Shown here piece after piece: positions 35,368 to 44,500 of a stretch of DNA of 63,132 nt. This stretch comes from DATMTS01 sp035564555. Its GTDB lineage: Bacteria; Actinomycetota; Actinomycetes; Actinomycetales; Microbacteriaceae. The notes beneath the pieces are model-generated. The model ran no database searches, was not told where the DNA came from, and saw only the letters and a program-made list of their open reading frames with translations. The first letter of the stretch is position 1; every line of letters starts with the position of its first letter. The position numbers and the translations under genes were made by a program. The stretch lies in the NCBI GenBank assembly GCA_035564555.1, contig DATMTS010000067.1, forward strand, positions 1 to 63,132, given 5' to 3'.

Positions 35368-36681
35368 TCAGACGTGGCTTCGTGCGGCCACGGGGGTGTC
35401 GATGATGGCACGGGCTGCGGTGAGCCCTGACTCGATGGCGCCGTCGATGAAGCCTCCCCAACCGTCGGCGAGATCCGATCCGGCGAAGTGGATGTTTCCG
35501 TGCGGACGGCGCAGGGCGTCGAGCGACTCGGTGAGGAAGCCGGCGCGGTGCATCGGCCAGGTCTCCTGAGCGAAGGGGTCGTGCACCCAGTCGTGGGCAG
35601 AGGTGTCGAGGACCGTCGCGTCGGGCACGAGTCGGCGCAGGATCTCCTGGACGGCACCGGAGTCTGTGGGGTCGATCGTGTTCGCATCTGGGCCGAAGGC
35701 GATCACGTAAGTCTTGCCGTCTTTGACGTATTCGGACTGGAAGAAAGTCAGCGGCCATTCGGCGCTTCCCAACGCGACGAAGGCGGGCCTCTCCGGTATG
35801 GTGAACCAGATTTTCGTGCCCAGACCGACCTGGCCGCGCTCGACGGCGCGCGCCCGAACTTCTGTCACGGGCGGCTGGTACTCGATCCTGTCCTGAGCGT
35901 GCAATGGCACGGTGACGATCGCTTGGGCCGTTGTGAACTCGCGGCCGTCGCCGAGGACGGCGCGCACGCCGTCCTCGGCGTTGATCAACTGTCGGACGTC
36001 GGCCGCGAAATACAGATCTGCATCCCCATCCGCGGCGATCGCCGAAGCGAGTGCCCGCGTGCCGGCGGCGATCTTGTAGGTGGCGCACGCCTCGAAGTTC
36101 AGCCTCCAGTCGCCATTGGTCAGTGCGACCCAGCGCAGAGCCTGAGTGAACGCAGCGTCCTTCAGATGTCCATTGAAGTTCAGGGTCCAGAACGCACGCA
36201 GCAACGACTCGTGTTCCACGTCGAGGCCAAGGGTGCGAATGCGGTTCTCCACGGTCTCCGCGTCGAGGTCCCGGAACGAGGTGGAGGAGAGCGGGTCGAA
36301 CGGTTCCGGGAACACCTGGCGCGAATCGCCGACGAGCCGCCGGTTCGGCTCGTCCAGAAGTTCCAGCAGCACATCCGGATCGCCGTGCACCGCGCTCTCG
36401 CCATCCCACCAGTGCGCGTCGATCGGCCGGGGGCTCGGTGCCAGTCCGATGCCATATCGACGCAGTTCCGACCAGACGTAGGGCTGCACCCAGTGCACCC
36501 AGGTTCCGCCCAACTCGAGTTCCTTGCCCATGCGATCATCGAGCCAGGTCCGTCCGCCGATACGATCGCGCGCTTCCAGGATCGCGACAGAACGCCCCGC
36601 ATGGGACAGCTCGCGTGCTGCGGTGAGGCCGGCGAATCCGGCTCCGATGACGAGAACGTCGTAGACCTTCGATTCGTTCAC
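35368..36681 (-). CDS. Flavin monoamine/polyamine oxidase
   Basis: A 437-aa FAD amine oxidase. The dinucleotide fold GAGFAGLTAARELSHAG (13-29) leads into EARDRIGGRTW, and a C-terminal FAD segment NIHFAGSDLADGWGGFIDGA completes the fold. It oxidises an amine to the aldehyde, with ammonia and hydrogen peroxide. Similarity to putrescine oxidases is suggested, but the substrate is not fixed. It starts 9 nt after the cupin stop, so the two are co-transcribed. Confidence 0.92.
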   Translation of the reverse strand: MNESKVYDVLVIGAGFAGLTAARELSHAGRSVAILEARDRIGGRTWLDDRMGKELELGGTWVHWVQPYVWSELRRYGIGLAPSPRPIDAHWWDGESAVHGDPDVLLELLDEPNRRLVGDSRQVFPEPFDPLSSTSFRDLDAETVENRIRTLGLDVEHESLLRAFWTLNFNGHLKDAAFTQALRWVALTNGDWRLNFEACATYKIAAGTRALASAIAADGDADLYFAADVRQLINAEDGVRAVLGDGREFTTAQAIVTVPLHAQDRIEYQPPVTEVRARAVERGQVGLGTKIWFTIPERPAFVALGSAEWPLTFFQSEYVKDGKTYVIAFGPDANTIDPTDSGAVQEILRRLVPDATVLDTSAHDWVHDPFAQETWPMHRAGFLTESLDALRRPHGNIHFAGSDLADGWGGFIDGAIESGLTAARAIIDTPVAARSHV

Positions 36682-36690
36682 GGCTGCACC

Positions 36691-37035
36691 TCAGGAGTAG
36701 ACGAAGAACTCGACGGTCGGCTCGTGCACAGTCCAACGGGCGGTGACGCCCTTGTTGAGCGATGCGCTTGAACCGGCGCGCAGCTCCAAGGTCGGACCAC
36801 CCTGGACCTCCACCGTGAGTCGCCCTTCCAGGATGTGGACGGTCTCGTCGGCATGGCCGGTGACCTCCATCGGGCCGGGCGCCTGCTCCGGGGAGATGAA
36901 CCAATAGCCCGCGGCGAGCTGATCTCGGTCGCCTTCGCCTGGGCGGCGGATCCACTGCACCGTGCCTACCTCAAACGGTTCGGCTGCCGTGTGATCCAGA
37001 ACTCCCCTGGTCACGTAATCGGTGACTGAAGACAT
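36691..37035 (-). CDS. Small cupin-domain protein
   Basis: A 114-aa single cupin barrel. The first motif is represented by GHADETVHILEGRLTVE and the second is reduced (GVTARWTVHEPTVEFF). It belongs to the EutQ/ethanolamine-type cupin group often found with amine or amino-alcohol catabolic genes. It is first in the operon, transcribed from the promoter overlapping the TetR operator. Confidence 0.85.
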   Translation of the reverse strand: MSSVTDYVTRGVLDHTAAEPFEVGTVQWIRRPGEGDRDQLAAGYWFISPEQAPGPMEVTGHADETVHILEGRLTVEVQGGPTLELRAGSSASLNKGVTARWTVHEPTVEFFVYS

Positions 37036-37081
37036 CGTCGTCCCTCCTCGTCTTCGAGTGAGCCTTCATGGCTCGACTGCC

Positions 37082-37111
37082 AATATAAGCATCTGCTTAG
37101 TTTGAGCGCAA
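37082..37111 (-). promoter_or_regulatory. Promoter of the amine-oxidase operon
   Basis: On the minus strand TTGCGC (37111-37106) and TATATT (37087-37082) are 18 bp apart. The palindrome at 37086-37099 covers the spacer and the edge of the -10 box, so bound repressor would block polymerase. Confidence 0.55.
37086..37099. promoter_or_regulatory. Candidate TetR operator TAAGCA-N2-TGCTTA
   Basis: A perfect 6-2-6 inverted repeat midway between the divergent TetR gene and the cupin-oxidase-permease operon. The position fits repression of both by the adjacent TetR protein. Confidence 0.65.
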
Positions 37112-37140
37112 GAGAAACTTTGCGGGAATAGCATGCATTC

Positions 37141-37713
37141 ATGGCACGAGCGGTCAAGTACGGGGAAGGACGGGAAGTCCTGATCGAGTCCGCGGTCCGC
37201 GTTGTGGCCGAGAAGGGTCTTCGGGGGCTGACGTTTCGGGCCGTGGCCGAACGCGCACAGGTCAACAATTCCCTGGTCGCCCACCACTTCGGGAACCGGG
37301 AGGCGCTGCTTTCGGCCGCTCTCGAGTGGGCGGTCGAGCGATCGATCGCGCTGACTCGTCTCCCTGACTTCGAATCGGAGGAGGGATTCGCAGACGCGCT
37401 ACTCACATCGATCCGGAGCTCCCCAGAGTTGCAGGCGTTCCAGTACGAGATGATTCTCGAGGCGCGGCGCAACCCGGTATTCCGCGCACCCGTCGAACAC
37501 TTGTATAGGCGATACGCCGAGGCGATGCAGCAGGGACTTCTACACCTCGGCTACGACGAGAACTCGGAGGGTCCGTCACGCCATGCGTTCGCCGCCCTCG
37601 ACGGGCTGGTGCTGCAGTACATGGCCGGCGTCGAGGAGTCGTCGATCCGGGCTGGTCTGGCCGACCTTTGGCATGGGCTTGTCGCTCGTGCGCCGCGGAC
37701 CGCAGCGAACTGA
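37141..37713 (+). CDS. TetR-family regulator of the amine-oxidase operon
   Basis: A 190-aa TetR repressor. The N-terminal helix-turn-helix is LTFRAVAERAQVNNSLVAHHFGNREALL (about 30-58), and the C-terminal ligand domain is variable. It is divergent from the cupin gene, sharing a 105-bp intergenic region with one clear palindrome. It likely senses an amine or its aldehyde product and relieves repression, by inference. Confidence 0.9.
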   Translation: MARAVKYGEGREVLIESAVRVVAEKGLRGLTFRAVAERAQVNNSLVAHHFGNREALLSAALEWAVERSIALTRLPDFESEEGFADALLTSIRSSPELQAFQYEMILEARRNPVFRAPVEHLYRRYAEAMQQGLLHLGYDENSEGPSRHAFAALDGLVLQYMAGVEESSIRAGLADLWHGLVARAPRTAAN

Positions 37714-37953
37714 AAACGCGTCGGGGTGGACGGGAATGCAATGCAAGGGCACCAGTACCCCTGAGAAATCAACACGACGTTGGCACACTGCGGTATTGAC
37801 GATGCCGTTCGCAGCATCCGCCGCGCCGATGGACCACCGACCGATGCGATCGCTGCCGCGGCATCCAACGATCTGCTGGTACTCCCGCGGACGTACCCGA
37901 CGATAATCCTGTGGCGGCTAGCCGGGCGATCCTGCGATCAGGAGGATGCTTGC

Positions 37954-38604
37954 ATGAGCACAATCCAGCAGAGACTTCTGATCCCTTTCGCGTCACTGGG
38001 AATCGCGGGGCCGATCATCTTCGTCGGCGACGTTCTCATCGCCGGCGCAATGCGTCCCGGCTACTCCGCGCTGGATCAAGCAATCAGTGCCCTCGGGACA
38101 GGTCCCGATGGTTGGCAGGAAGACATTGCGGCGTTCATCCTCGGCTTGTGTCTTCTTGGGTTCGTCATTGCGTTCTGCTGGAGCCTGGTAGGGGTGATCA
38201 ACCGCACGACCATCGCATGGTCGGCTATCGCGTTCAGCATATTCAGCCTCGTTTGGATCACCGTCAGCTTGTTCACCTCGGCGCCTCCCACGCGTAAGGT
38301 GCACACGATTGCTTCACTCGTCGGTGAGATCGCGGTCGTCACCGGAATCGCGATCGTCGGATTCGGCCTTCGCAAGACTGCGGACTGGAAGGCGGAAGGG
38401 CGGATTTCGCTCGTCGTCGCCGCGCTCTCGCTGGTGGTGCTCGTTCTCACTTTTGCGACATCCCAGCCCAAGATCGCCAACTCGGTACACCTGGGCGGCT
38501 TGTTCGAACGTGTTCTCGTCGTCGTTGTTCTCGCCTGGTTCGCCTACATCTCCGCAAGACTGATTCAGCGCGCTCGAAACAGCTTCACAGCACGCCCGTC
38601 CTGA
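37954..38604 (+). CDS. DUF998 integral membrane protein
   Basis: A 216-aa protein with about six hydrophobic helices of the DUF998 type (GIAGPIIFVGDVLIAG, then PGYSALDQAISALG). Function is unknown. GGAGG lies 8 nt before ATG 37954. The frame extends to 37780 but lacks a start signal there. The final 20 nt overlap the end of the convergent small membrane-protein gene. Confidence 0.87.
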   Translation: MSTIQQRLLIPFASLGIAGPIIFVGDVLIAGAMRPGYSALDQAISALGTGPDGWQEDIAAFILGLCLLGFVIAFCWSLVGVINRTTIAWSAIAFSIFSLVWITVSLFTSAPPTRKVHTIASLVGEIAVVTGIAIVGFGLRKTADWKAEGRISLVVAALSLVVLVLTFATSQPKIANSVHLGGLFERVLVVVVLAWFAYISARLIQRARNSFTARPS

Positions 38605-38776
38605 ACAGCACGACAATGATCACGATCGCGGCGACGATCACCCCGAGAATGAGCCAGCCCTGCCAAGAGCTAGGGTGCCAGCCGGGGCCGGACCGGTTCG
38701 GCCTGAACCACGCCGTACGCTTTTTATCGGTCGGTCGTTCGTCGCCGATCGAGGGCTCTTGCTCATCCCTGGGCAT
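38585..38776 (-). CDS. 63-aa single-span membrane protein
   Basis: A short protein with a charged N-terminus (MPRDEQEPSIGDERP), the stretch WHPSSWQGW, and one transmembrane helix (about 42-58). The sequence GGGAGG lies 5 nt before ATG 38776. The strong ribosome site and the clean hydrophobic segment support a real gene of unknown role. Confidence 0.75.
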   Translation of the reverse strand: MPRDEQEPSIGDERPTDKKRTAWFRPNRSGPGWHPSSWQGWLILGVIVAAIVIIVVLFRTGVL

Positions 38777-38789
38777 ACGTCCTCCCTTG

Positions 38790-38850
38790 TCTCAGTCGAT
38801 GCCGTCTCAGTCGATGCCGTCTCAGTTCGACGCCGTCTCAGTCGATGCCT
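38790..38850. repeat. Four tandem 15-bp units
   Basis: The unit TCTCAGTCGATGCCG occurs at 38790, 38805, 38820 (with a 1-bp insertion and a substitution) and 38836. The tract lies upstream of the small membrane-protein gene. No spacers are present, so it is a minisatellite and not a CRISPR array. Confidence 0.85.
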
Positions 38851-38927
38851 CGGCCTCAGGGTCGGTAGCTCGCGTCTTCTGCAGTCGAGGTGTTTGAACA
38901 CTACAGCGGATGGGAACACCAACTCGC

Positions 38928-38948
38928 AACGCAACTGACGGTTGCGTT
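38928..38948. promoter_or_regulatory. ArsR operator 1: AACGCAAC-N5-GTTGCGTT
   Basis: A perfect 8-5-8 inverted repeat overlapping the -35 box of the SRPBCC-ArsR promoter. It shares the core ACGCAAC-N5-GTTGCGT with the second site 46 bp downstream. Confidence 0.8.
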
Positions 38949-38970
38949 TCACTGAATCGGCGTCTACAGT
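38942..38970 (+). promoter_or_regulatory. Promoter of the SRPBCC-ArsR operon
   Basis: TTGCGT (38942-38947) and TACAGT (38965-38970) are 17 bp apart. Operators flank both ends, the first covering the -35 box and the second just downstream of the start site. Confidence 0.6.
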
Positions 38971-38972
38971 TG

Positions 38973-38995
38973 TTACGCAACCGATCGTTGCGTAA
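38973..38995. promoter_or_regulatory. ArsR operator 2: TTACGCAAC-N5-GTTGCGTAA
   Basis: A perfect 9-5-9 inverted repeat around the expected transcription start, 10 bp before the SRPBCC ATG region. Together with operator 1 it suggests tight autorepression. Confidence 0.8.
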
Positions 38996-39005
38996 GGAGC
39001 AGAGG

Positions 39006-39485
39006 ATGAAGAACCTAGACGATGCCAAGATCGGCACCATCGAGCGCGAGCTCTACATCGAGGCCTCACCCGAGACCGTGTTCGAGGTCGTAAGCCGACC
39101 CGAGTACGTTGCGCAGTGGTGGCCGGACACCGCGGCGTACGAAGTCGAGGTCGGCGCCACCGGCGAGATCACCTTCGGCGACCCCGCGTCCGGCGGGAAA
39201 GCCGTCACGCTGACCGTGATGGAGGTGGACCCGCCGAACACTTTCTCGTTCCGCTGGACCCACGAGGCCGACGATGAGCCGGCCGCCGGCAACTCCCTCT
39301 TCGTGACCTTCGCCCTGACCCCGTCCGGCATCGGGACTCTGTTGCGGTTCACCGAGACCGGGTTCCGCGAGATGGGCTGGGAGGAGGCGGTCTGCGAAGC
39401 GACCTTCAATGACCACGCCAACGGGTGGAACAGCTTCCTCCCCCGCCTCGCGCGGTACGCCGAGCAGGTCGTCGTGTCGCGATGA
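39006..39485 (+). CDS. SRPBCC/AHSA1-domain protein
   Basis: A 159-aa START-like domain protein. It has the AHSA1 pattern IEASPETVFEVVSRPEYVAQWWPD, then FSFRWTH and LRFTETGF, closing with NGWNSFLPRLARY. These proteins bind hydrophobic ligands and commonly pair with ArsR regulators. The ligand is unknown. AAGGAGCAGAGG precedes ATG 39006. The stop overlaps the ArsR start by 4 nt. Confidence 0.9.
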   Translation: MKNLDDAKIGTIERELYIEASPETVFEVVSRPEYVAQWWPDTAAYEVEVGATGEITFGDPASGGKAVTLTVMEVDPPNTFSFRWTHEADDEPAAGNSLFVTFALTPSGIGTLLRFTETGFREMGWEEAVCEATFNDHANGWNSFLPRLARYAEQVVVSR

Positions 39486-39841
39486 AGAAGCCCGAGACCA
39501 CCCCGAACATCGACGACCAGTTGTGGTCCGCGCTCGGCGACCCCACTCGGCGCCGGATGCTCGACCTCCTGCTCGCCGACGGCACCGGTACCTCGACCAC
39601 GCTCAGCAATCCGCTGCCGGTCAGTCGGCAGGCGGTGGCCAAGCACCTTGTCGTACTCGACAAGGCGGGCCTTGTCCAGGGCGTCGATGTCGGACGCGAG
39701 CGGCGCTACCGCATCGACGAGGCGCAGTTCGCCCGAGCGGTCGCTCAATTGCAGCGGGTCGGCGCCGCATGGGACGCGCGACTCGACCGGATCAAGCACA
39801 TCGCCGAACAGCTCGAGCGAACCAAGAAGAACGAAACCTGA
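39482..39841 (+). CDS. ArsR-family repressor
   Basis: A 119-aa winged helix-turn-helix regulator: LWSALGDPTRRRMLDLLLADG, recognition helix VSRQAVAKHLVVLDKAGLV, wing GRERRYRID. No metal-binding cysteines are visible, which fits the SRPBCC-linked (non-metal) ArsR group. It is coupled to the SRPBCC gene by ATGA. It most likely binds the two perfect repeats at 38928-38995 and represses its own operon. Confidence 0.92.
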   Translation: MKKPETTPNIDDQLWSALGDPTRRRMLDLLLADGTGTSTTLSNPLPVSRQAVAKHLVVLDKAGLVQGVDVGRERRYRIDEAQFARAVAQLQRVGAAWDARLDRIKHIAEQLERTKKNET

Positions 39842-39877
39842 CCGCACAGAAGCAGACAGAACAAGCGACCCGGGCCC

Positions 39878-40038
39878 GGCGGCACCATCGCCTTCCGATT
39901 TCCACCCGGCGGCTTCGACATGAAGGTCCTCGACGCAGTACCCGGTCAGCGGGTGACCTGGGAGGTTGCCGACGGTCCCGAGGAATGGATCGGACCACCG
40001 TCGACCTCACGCTGCGACGCGGCGACGACTGGAAGTAG
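39878..40038 (+). pseudogene. Frameshifted fragment of a second SRPBCC gene
   Basis: Reading from 39878 gives GGTIAFRFPPGGFDMKVLD and then RVTWEVADGPEEWIG, a clear SRPBCC/AHSA1 stretch. The similarity then moves to the +1 frame (TVDLTLRRGDDWK) and stops at 40038. Adding one base near 39996 would restore the frame. N- and C-terminal parts are absent. It directly follows the ArsR gene, so it was probably a second operon member. Confidence 0.75.
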
Positions 40039-40046
40039 CTGGGCAT

Positions 40047-40793
40047 TCAGCTGCCGATCGAGTTCATCACGATGAGGGGCGTTACGTAGTGCTCCTGCAC
40101 CTGCCCCCCGACGTCCTCTGCCGCTTGCCGCACTTCTTCTGCTTCGTGCGGCGTCCAGTTGCTGAATGTCGTGAAGAGGTCGCGAAGCTGGATGGGGTCG
40201 AGCACCCACGTCCAGCGGAACTCCTCGATATGACGCACCTCGAAATGGCCGCTCGCTGAAAGCGAGGCCGCCAACTTCTCGGTCTCGAATTCGTCGAACC
40301 GCCGCGGCGTCTCATCACCCCGGCGGGCGACGATCTCGTTCACCCTTTCGCGGAACGGTGTGACAGCGCTGCGCGGATCACCATATGCGTTCCGCCATAC
40401 AGCGAAACTTCCCCCACGACGAAGAGCCGCGTGCACTTTGGGAATGACAACATCCAGATCGAACCAATGGACGGACGTTGCCGCGGTTGCCAGAGCGTAT
40501 GTCGCGGTCGGCAGCTCGGCTTCCTCCGCCCGCGCATTCACGATGGCAACATTCGGAAACCGCGCGTGCAGCAACCGCGCGAGCGATGGGCCCGGCTCTA
40601 CGGCGGTGACTGTCATCCCCGCGCGCAGCAATGGACCGATTGCCTGTCCCGTGCCGGAGCCGAGGTCCAGTGCGCGAGCACCGTCGACCAGCAGGCCGAG
40701 TTCCGAAAGACGAGTCCACAACCCGCTCGGGTACGGCGGCCGAGAGCGGTCATACAGTTCCGCAAAGCGATCGAAGTGCTCAGGGCCCGGCAT
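40047..40793 (-). CDS. Class I SAM-dependent methyltransferase
   Basis: A 248-aa Methyltransf_11-type enzyme. Motif I ALDLGSGTGQAIG lies at about 40-52, the acidic motif II is VTAVEPG, and the post-motif region is ATAATSVHWFDLD. Substrate unknown. The opening FDRFAELYDRSRPPYPSGLW is typical of the family. It converges with the SRPBCC remnant, suggesting breakage on that side. Confidence 0.9.
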   Translation of the reverse strand: MPGPEHFDRFAELYDRSRPPYPSGLWTRLSELGLLVDGARALDLGSGTGQAIGPLLRAGMTVTAVEPGPSLARLLHARFPNVAIVNARAEEAELPTATYALATAATSVHWFDLDVVIPKVHAALRRGGSFAVWRNAYGDPRSAVTPFRERVNEIVARRGDETPRRFDEFETEKLAASLSASGHFEVRHIEEFRWTWVLDPIQLRDLFTTFSNWTPHEAEEVRQAAEDVGGQVQEHYVTPLIVMNSIGS

Positions 40794-40860
40794 GTCGCTG
40801 ACATTAGTCGCGTCGACGCGCGTCTACGCCGCGCGCGGGGCTCGAGGCAAAAAGCTGGCT

Positions 40861-41412
40861 GTGCGCGAAGATCGAGTAGTGCGGCGTTCGAGAGTTCATG
40901 TGCTGGGTGCGAGCGGAAGCGGCACCACGACGCTCGGGCGCGCGCTTGCTGATTATTGGTCGGTTCCGCATGCGGATGCAGATGACTACTTCTGGATGCC
41001 GACGAACCCACCGTTCATCGAGAAGCGACCGGAAGACGAGCGTGTGGCTCTGATGCGCGAAGTGTTCGCTCCTCGTGAGGCCTGGGTGTTGTCCGGATCG
41101 ATGGTCGGCTGGGGCGAAAGCATCGTGTCGGAGTGTGATGCGGTGATCTTCTTGACGCTGGATTCCGAGGAACGGCTGCGGCGACTTGAAACCCGGGAAA
41201 CCCATCGGCGAGCCGGCGACGGCTTCGATGAAATCGCGTGGTCGGACTTCATGGCGTGGGCCGGAGGCTACGACGACCGGGAGTTTGCGGGCAGGAGCCG
41301 CCTCGCTCACGAGGTTTGGCTGAGTCAGCTTGATCGGCCGGTCCTGGTCTTGGACAGTAGGAGATCCGTGATCGACTTGCGCGACGACGTGTTGCGGTGG
41401 AACCCCGAGTAG
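40861..41412 (+). CDS. P-loop adenylate-kinase-like protein
   Basis: A 183-aa small NTPase. The Walker A is GASGSGTTTL and a kinase-like lid and Asp-rich acceptor region (PHADADDYFWMPTNPPF) follow, as in the AAA/shikimate-kinase-like family of uncertain substrate. Neither possible GTG start (40861, 40879) has a good ribosome site. The first is given. Confidence 0.8.
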   Translation: MREDRVVRRSRVHVLGASGSGTTTLGRALADYWSVPHADADDYFWMPTNPPFIEKRPEDERVALMREVFAPREAWVLSGSMVGWGESIVSECDAVIFLTLDSEERLRRLETRETHRRAGDGFDEIAWSDFMAWAGGYDDREFAGRSRLAHEVWLSQLDRPVLVLDSRRSVIDLRDDVLRWNPE

Positions 41413-41504
41413 GCCATCTGTTATGGATGCTCGCAACTGGGCTCCACGTTTGTGACCCATTCGCTGCGCCAGTGCCCGCCGCACTGTTCCCAGGGCGGGT
41501 CCCA

Positions 41505-41542
41505 CGTCCTCGCTGCAGACCCGAGTACCTGCAGCGAGGACG
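41505..41542. terminator. 14-bp stem terminator between convergent genes
   Basis: CGTCCTCGCTGCAG (41505-41518) and CTGCAGCGAGGACG (41529-41542) pair perfectly around a 10-nt loop. It sits between the P-loop kinase and the glycosidase genes and probably serves both directions. Confidence 0.65.
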
Positions 41543-41552
41543 CGCGGCCGGT

Positions 41553-44500
41553 CTACTTTGTGGCGATCAGCGGCGCGAAGGTGATCTGATCGATGTTCGC
41601 AGCCTGGTTCGACCTCATCTGAGCGCCGACTCCGCCGCCGCCCGAGACGACGGGGCCCACAGTGCCCACTGTGAAACCGTCGAAGTTGTATTGCTGGTCC
41701 GACCAGAACTTGATGGTGTTCTTGCCATGTTTCAGGGTGACCGGGACGGTGACCGTGAAGAACTGATTCCAGCTGTACGTCGGCCCGAAGGCGACGGATT
41801 GCACTGACGATCCTCCGTTGACGGAGAATTGGGCCGTCCTATCCATGAAATCGGGGTTGTAGTGGTTGGACGGCAGCGACTGATTGTTGGCGAACCGCAG
41901 GGTCATCTCGTACTGTCCTGCCGTTACTGCGGTCGCTGCGATGGTCAGCGAGTTCGCCTGGCCGGGACCGATGTTGGTGACAACGCTTCCGTTCGCCTGC
42001 GAAGCAGACTTGTCGATCGCCGCGATACCCGTGAGCGTGCCGGATTCGGCCTGGACCGTCCGCGTGTTGGACGTGACCACAGGGTCGCCGGCCGCATACG
42101 GCGTCACCGAGAGGTCGTCGAACTGGATCGTTCCCGAGGTTCCGGCTACGACGATCCGATTGATGCCCTGTTCCAGATACACCGCGGCAGATGTCGACTT
42201 CCAGTTGGTGTTGCTGGCAGCCTCGAGTCGTAACGCAGCAGCCGACTCGTCATTGACGGTTGTCCCCGCCGACCCGCTTCCGAGGTATCGCAGCGCGATC
42301 TTCGAATATCCGTCGGTCGCGGAATCGACCCAGAACGTGGCCGTGTCGCCCGTTGTCAGCGCGGCGGTTCCCGCTCCACTTTGACCACGCGAAACGTACG
42401 ATGTGCTCGCGCCGGCCAGTTGCGCCTGCTCCGCCTCGTAGACGGTCGTCGGAGACGTGATCTGGGATACGTCGATCTTGTCGATGATCGCGTCGCCTGC
42501 AGTTGCAGCGCCGTTGTCGCCGGTCGTGGCGAGCGAAATATCATGGTCTCCCGCTGTCAGATGCACAGCGGTGTCGACGTTGTTCCAGGTGGCCCAGTGA
42601 TAGCTCGCCGGCAGCCAGACTTCCGTCGAGGCACCCCCGTCGACCCGCAGGTAGACATTTGTCGGGCTGTGGACGTCGCTCGCGGACGCGTCACTTCCAT
42701 CGAAGGTGCGGATGTCGTAGTCAGCAGTTGCCGGCACCTTCACGTGGAAGGTGATGACCGTCGTGGACCCGGTCCGCAGCCCGCCGACATCCTTTCCGCC
42801 CGACGTCGCGTTTCCGACGATGCCGGTCTTCTCCGTGTTGATGTTGAAGCCCGTACCGGTCAGCGACGCGGCCTCGGCCTCGTAGGACTGGCGGAAGCCG
42901 CTGTCCACCTGAGAGCTCGAACCCGTGCCGCCTGGCTGGACCGTGATCTCGTAGGCCGACATCGCGGACGCATCGATCGGAACCGTGATCGACCCGTTGA
43001 CCACGGGAACGTCGGCATCGGAAAGGCGAAGCGGCGCGTTCGCTGCTCCGGTGTCTCCGGACCAGGCGTCCTCCTGCACGCTCACGTGCACGGACGAACC
43101 GAACACCGAGGATGGGATGTTCTTCACGACGGTGTCCACGGCGCCGGCGTGGCCGCCGCCCGAGAGGATGATCCGCGCTGTTTTCGTTGCGGTGTTCAGA
43201 GACGCGACACCCTGCGGCGTATGGCTGGCGTTGTTGGTGCTCGGGGTCAGCGTGATCTTCTGTCCGGTCATCTGGGAGTACCAGTTGTACAGCCACCACT
43301 GAGCGTTCGGGGTGTTCTGCTGTGCTGCGGAATCGTTGAGCGAGCCGTCGACCTCCCAGTAGGCTAGATCGCCGTATACGCCGCTGTCGTCCAACGCCGA
43401 AATCCACGGGACCATCGCAGCAGGGTCGTCCTCGTCGCTACCGAGCCCGTACTCGGAGATGTTGATCGGAAGCGGTCCTACGCCGACCGTCTTCTCGATC
43501 GACCGGTACGCTGCCACGTCCGTCCGAACGCTCGTCGGACTGGACAGCTCGTGCCAGATCATGACATCAGGCACGCACGAGTTCGCTTTGCAGAAGGTGA
43601 GGAAGTTCGAGGTCGTTTTCGCGTCGAAGTGCCCCTCGCCCGGACCAGCGATTCGCGCCGAGGGATCGAGGTCCTTGATCAGCTTGTACGTAGAGAGCCA
43701 CTCCGCCTCAAAGGAGGCCAGGACGCTCGAATTCGAGTTGATTCCGTTGAACCACTCACCATCTGGCTCGTTGTATGGAATGAAAACGATATGGGAGTTG
43801 GCGCCGGATGCCACAACCTGTTCGACCTCGGTTGTCATGAACCCCTGGTACTGCGCGTAACTCGTACGATCGTACGGGTAGGCACGATAGACGTCGGTCA
43901 TGTAGATGTATTCGCCCTTGCCGCCTCCCTTCACAAATGCCGGTTCGACGCTGAGGGCGTCAGCGCCGGGATGCTGTTGCCCGTCCTGGGCCTTCGTCGA
44001 CATGGTCAGCTGACCCATGCCCGCGACCAGGTTGTCGCTCGGAACTCCCGGCTGGTAGATCCCGTACAGGGTTCCGGATGCGGTCGGTGCGAACGCGCCA
44101 CCGGGTGTGCCGAGGTCTGCGGTGAGCGTCGGCGGCGGCGGCGGCGGACCGACCACGACTGCCGCGTCGATGGCGATCGTGTGATTGGTGCTCGCCGAAT
44201 TCTTCGTTCCCGTGGTCGTGATCACCACGGTGTGGGTACCTTCATTCAGGCCTTCGCTGCTGAACAGGGTCGATTGGGTCGACCGCGTCGCCTGGTAGTC
44301 ATCGACGGTGGTGACCGCTCCCCCGTCGAGCGAGAAGCTCACAATTCCCTGGTCGACATCGCGGACTCCGAGGACGGCCACGCTCGTGCCCGAAAAAGTG
44401 AACTTCGCGACGCCATTGGTCGCATTGTCCCAGTGCGCAGTGCCGTCATAGAGATCGGAGACATCGGAGGCGGTTCCCCACGTCGAATCGTAGGTAAAGC

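Noticed and set aside
33710..36409. 899-codon minus-strand frame over the permease and oxidase
   Set aside because: It is offset from the true amine-oxidase and APC frames and Arg-rich, typical of shadow frames.
38790..38850. Tandem repeats as a CRISPR array
   Set aside because: Units are directly adjacent with no spacers, and no cas genes are present.
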